From: an uncultured Burkholderiaceae bacterium
Lineage (GTDB): Bacteria; Pseudomonadota; Gammaproteobacteria; Burkholderiales; Burkholderiaceae_F
Direction of reading: 5' to 3'
DNA: 6,061 nucleotides
Assembly (NCBI GenBank): GCA_937936215.1
Contig: CALGWX010000276.1
Coordinates: 1-6,061, forward strand
Position 1 is the stretch's first letter, and the number at the start of each line of letters is the position of its first letter. The notes beneath the pieces are model-generated. The model searched no databases. It was not told the DNA's origin and saw only the letters and a list, made by a program, of their open reading frames with translations. Positions 5,454-6,061 of this stretch are shown here, in pieces. The position numbers and the translations under genes are program-made.

Positions 5454-6061
5454 ATGGAAAGCGAAGAGGCCGACATCGTGGTCGACGAGGTGCCGCCGGC
5501 GCGGCGCTCGCTGCGGATCGGCTTCGTCACCGAGACCTATCCGCCAGAGGTCAACGGCGTGGCGGCGACGATCGCGCGCCTGATCGAGGAACTGCGCGCG
5601 CGCCATCACGAAGTGCAGCTGGTGCGGCCGCGGCAGGACCGCGATGACGCTGCTGCTGCCGAGGAGCGCTTCCACGAAGTGCTGATGCGCGGGTTGCCGA
5701 TCCCGCGCTACCCCAACCTCAAGATGGGCCTGCCGGCCAAGCGCGCGCTGCTGCGGCTGTGGACGGCGCGGCGGCCGGACATCGTCCACATCGCGACCGA
5801 GGGGCCGCTCGGCTGGTCGGCGCTGCAGGCGGCGCAGCGGCTGAAGCTGCCGGTCAGTTCCGACTTCCGCACCAACTTCCACGCCTACAGCCGGCATTAC
5901 GGCGTGGGCTGGCTGCACAAGCCGATCGTGGCCTACCTGCGCAAGTTCCACAACCTGGCCCATTGCACGATGGTGCCGACCGAATCGCTGCGGCGAACGC
6001 TGGCCGAGTACGGTTTCCGCAACCTGATCGTGCTGGCGCGCGGGGTCGACACGCGGCTGTT
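5454..6061 (+). CDS. GT4-family glycosyltransferase (MgtA/PimB/SQD2-like), 3' truncated
   Basis: The frame is open from the ATG at 5454 to the window edge, giving 202 complete codons; the C-terminal donor-binding half lies outside. After a short acidic lead it shows LRIGFVTETYPPEVNGVAAT (20-39), the classic first strand and glycine-containing loop of GT-B family 4 enzymes. It continues with RRPDIVHIATEGPLGWSAL (106-124), DFRTNFHAY (137-145), the interdomain MVPTESLRRTL (173-183) and the RGVDT signature (196-200) that opens the second Rossmann domain. Relatives include GDP-mannose-dependent alpha-mannosyltransferases (MgtA, PimB) and sulfoquinovosyl transferase SQD2/SqdX, many of which glycosylate lipid acceptors at the inner membrane; donor and acceptor are not determinable here. 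Start choice is open: no ribosome site precedes the ATG at 5454, whereas GAAGAGG (5463-5469) lies 8 nt before an in-frame GTG at 5478, which may be the true start. It is divergent from the membrane-protein gene. Confidence 0.85.
   Translation, partial: MESEEADIVVDEVPPARRSLRIGFVTETYPPEVNGVAATIARLIEELRARHHEVQLVRPRQDRDDAAAAEERFHEVLMRGLPIPRYPNLKMGLPAKRALLRLWTARRPDIVHIATEGPLGWSALQAAQRLKLPVSSDFRTNFHAYSRHYGVGWLHKPIVAYLRKFHNLAHCTMVPTESLRRTLAEYGFRNLIVLARGVDTRL
5463..5469 (+). promoter_or_regulatory. Possible Shine-Dalgarno for an alternative GTG start of the GT4 gene
   Basis: GAAGAGG lies 8 nt upstream of GTG 5478-5480, in frame with the glycosyltransferase. Starting there trims eight residues (the acidic MESEEADI) and leaves the first beta strand 11 residues from the N-terminus, which is usual for the family. 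The ATG at 5454 has no such site before it. Confidence 0.45.

Noticed and set aside
5302..5583. Small plus-strand frame across the divergent region into the GT4 gene
   Set aside because: It runs in a different frame from the GT4 motifs and has no domain signal; the shared part clearly codes for the glycosyltransferase.

Overview
The window is a 6.1 kb piece of a very GC-rich bacterial chromosome. Gene content and codon use suggest a proteobacterium, most likely beta- or gamma-, but nothing here fixes the taxon. It holds six protein-coding genes, two of them cut by the window edges. I see no RNA genes, mobile elements or CRISPR arrays.

Layout: (1) 1-629 (+), the C-terminal part of a secreted choice-of-anchor I beta-propeller protein. 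(2) 630-793, a convergent intergenic gap with a strong hairpin at 751-781. (3) 794-2975 (-), a two-gene operon: phosphatidylserine decarboxylase (transcribed first), then an MGDG-synthase-type GT28 glycosyltransferase 4 bp downstream. (4) 3029-4672 (+), divergent from the decarboxylase across 53 bp: a long class-III PLP aminotransferase with a hydrophobic N-terminus. (5) 4677-5288 (-), a multi-pass membrane protein whose first 70 residues carry the His/Asn/Glu pattern of the Mpo1/DUF962 family (2-hydroxy fatty acid dioxygenase); it ends only 4 bp from the aminotransferase stop. (6) 5289-5453, a divergent intergenic region with two dyads (a 16-bp perfect palindrome and an 8+8 bp inverted repeat). 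(7) 5454-6061 (+), the N-terminal part of a GT4 glycosyltransferase resembling the MgtA/PimB/SQD2 group.

Taken together, genes 2-6 look like a membrane-lipid locus. It has one enzyme making an amino-phospholipid headgroup (PE), one GT28 enzyme of the diacylglycerol-glycosylating type, one GT4 enzyme of a type that often acts on lipid-linked acceptors, one probably membrane-tethered aminotransferase of unknown substrate, and one membrane protein resembling a fatty-acid alpha-oxidation enzyme. No pathway I know combines exactly these five. The most interesting hypothesis is therefore an undescribed glycolipid or amino-lipid pathway or remodelling system; it is inferred from families and proximity, not shown. 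The genes lie in at least four alternating transcription units, so this is a cluster, not one operon.
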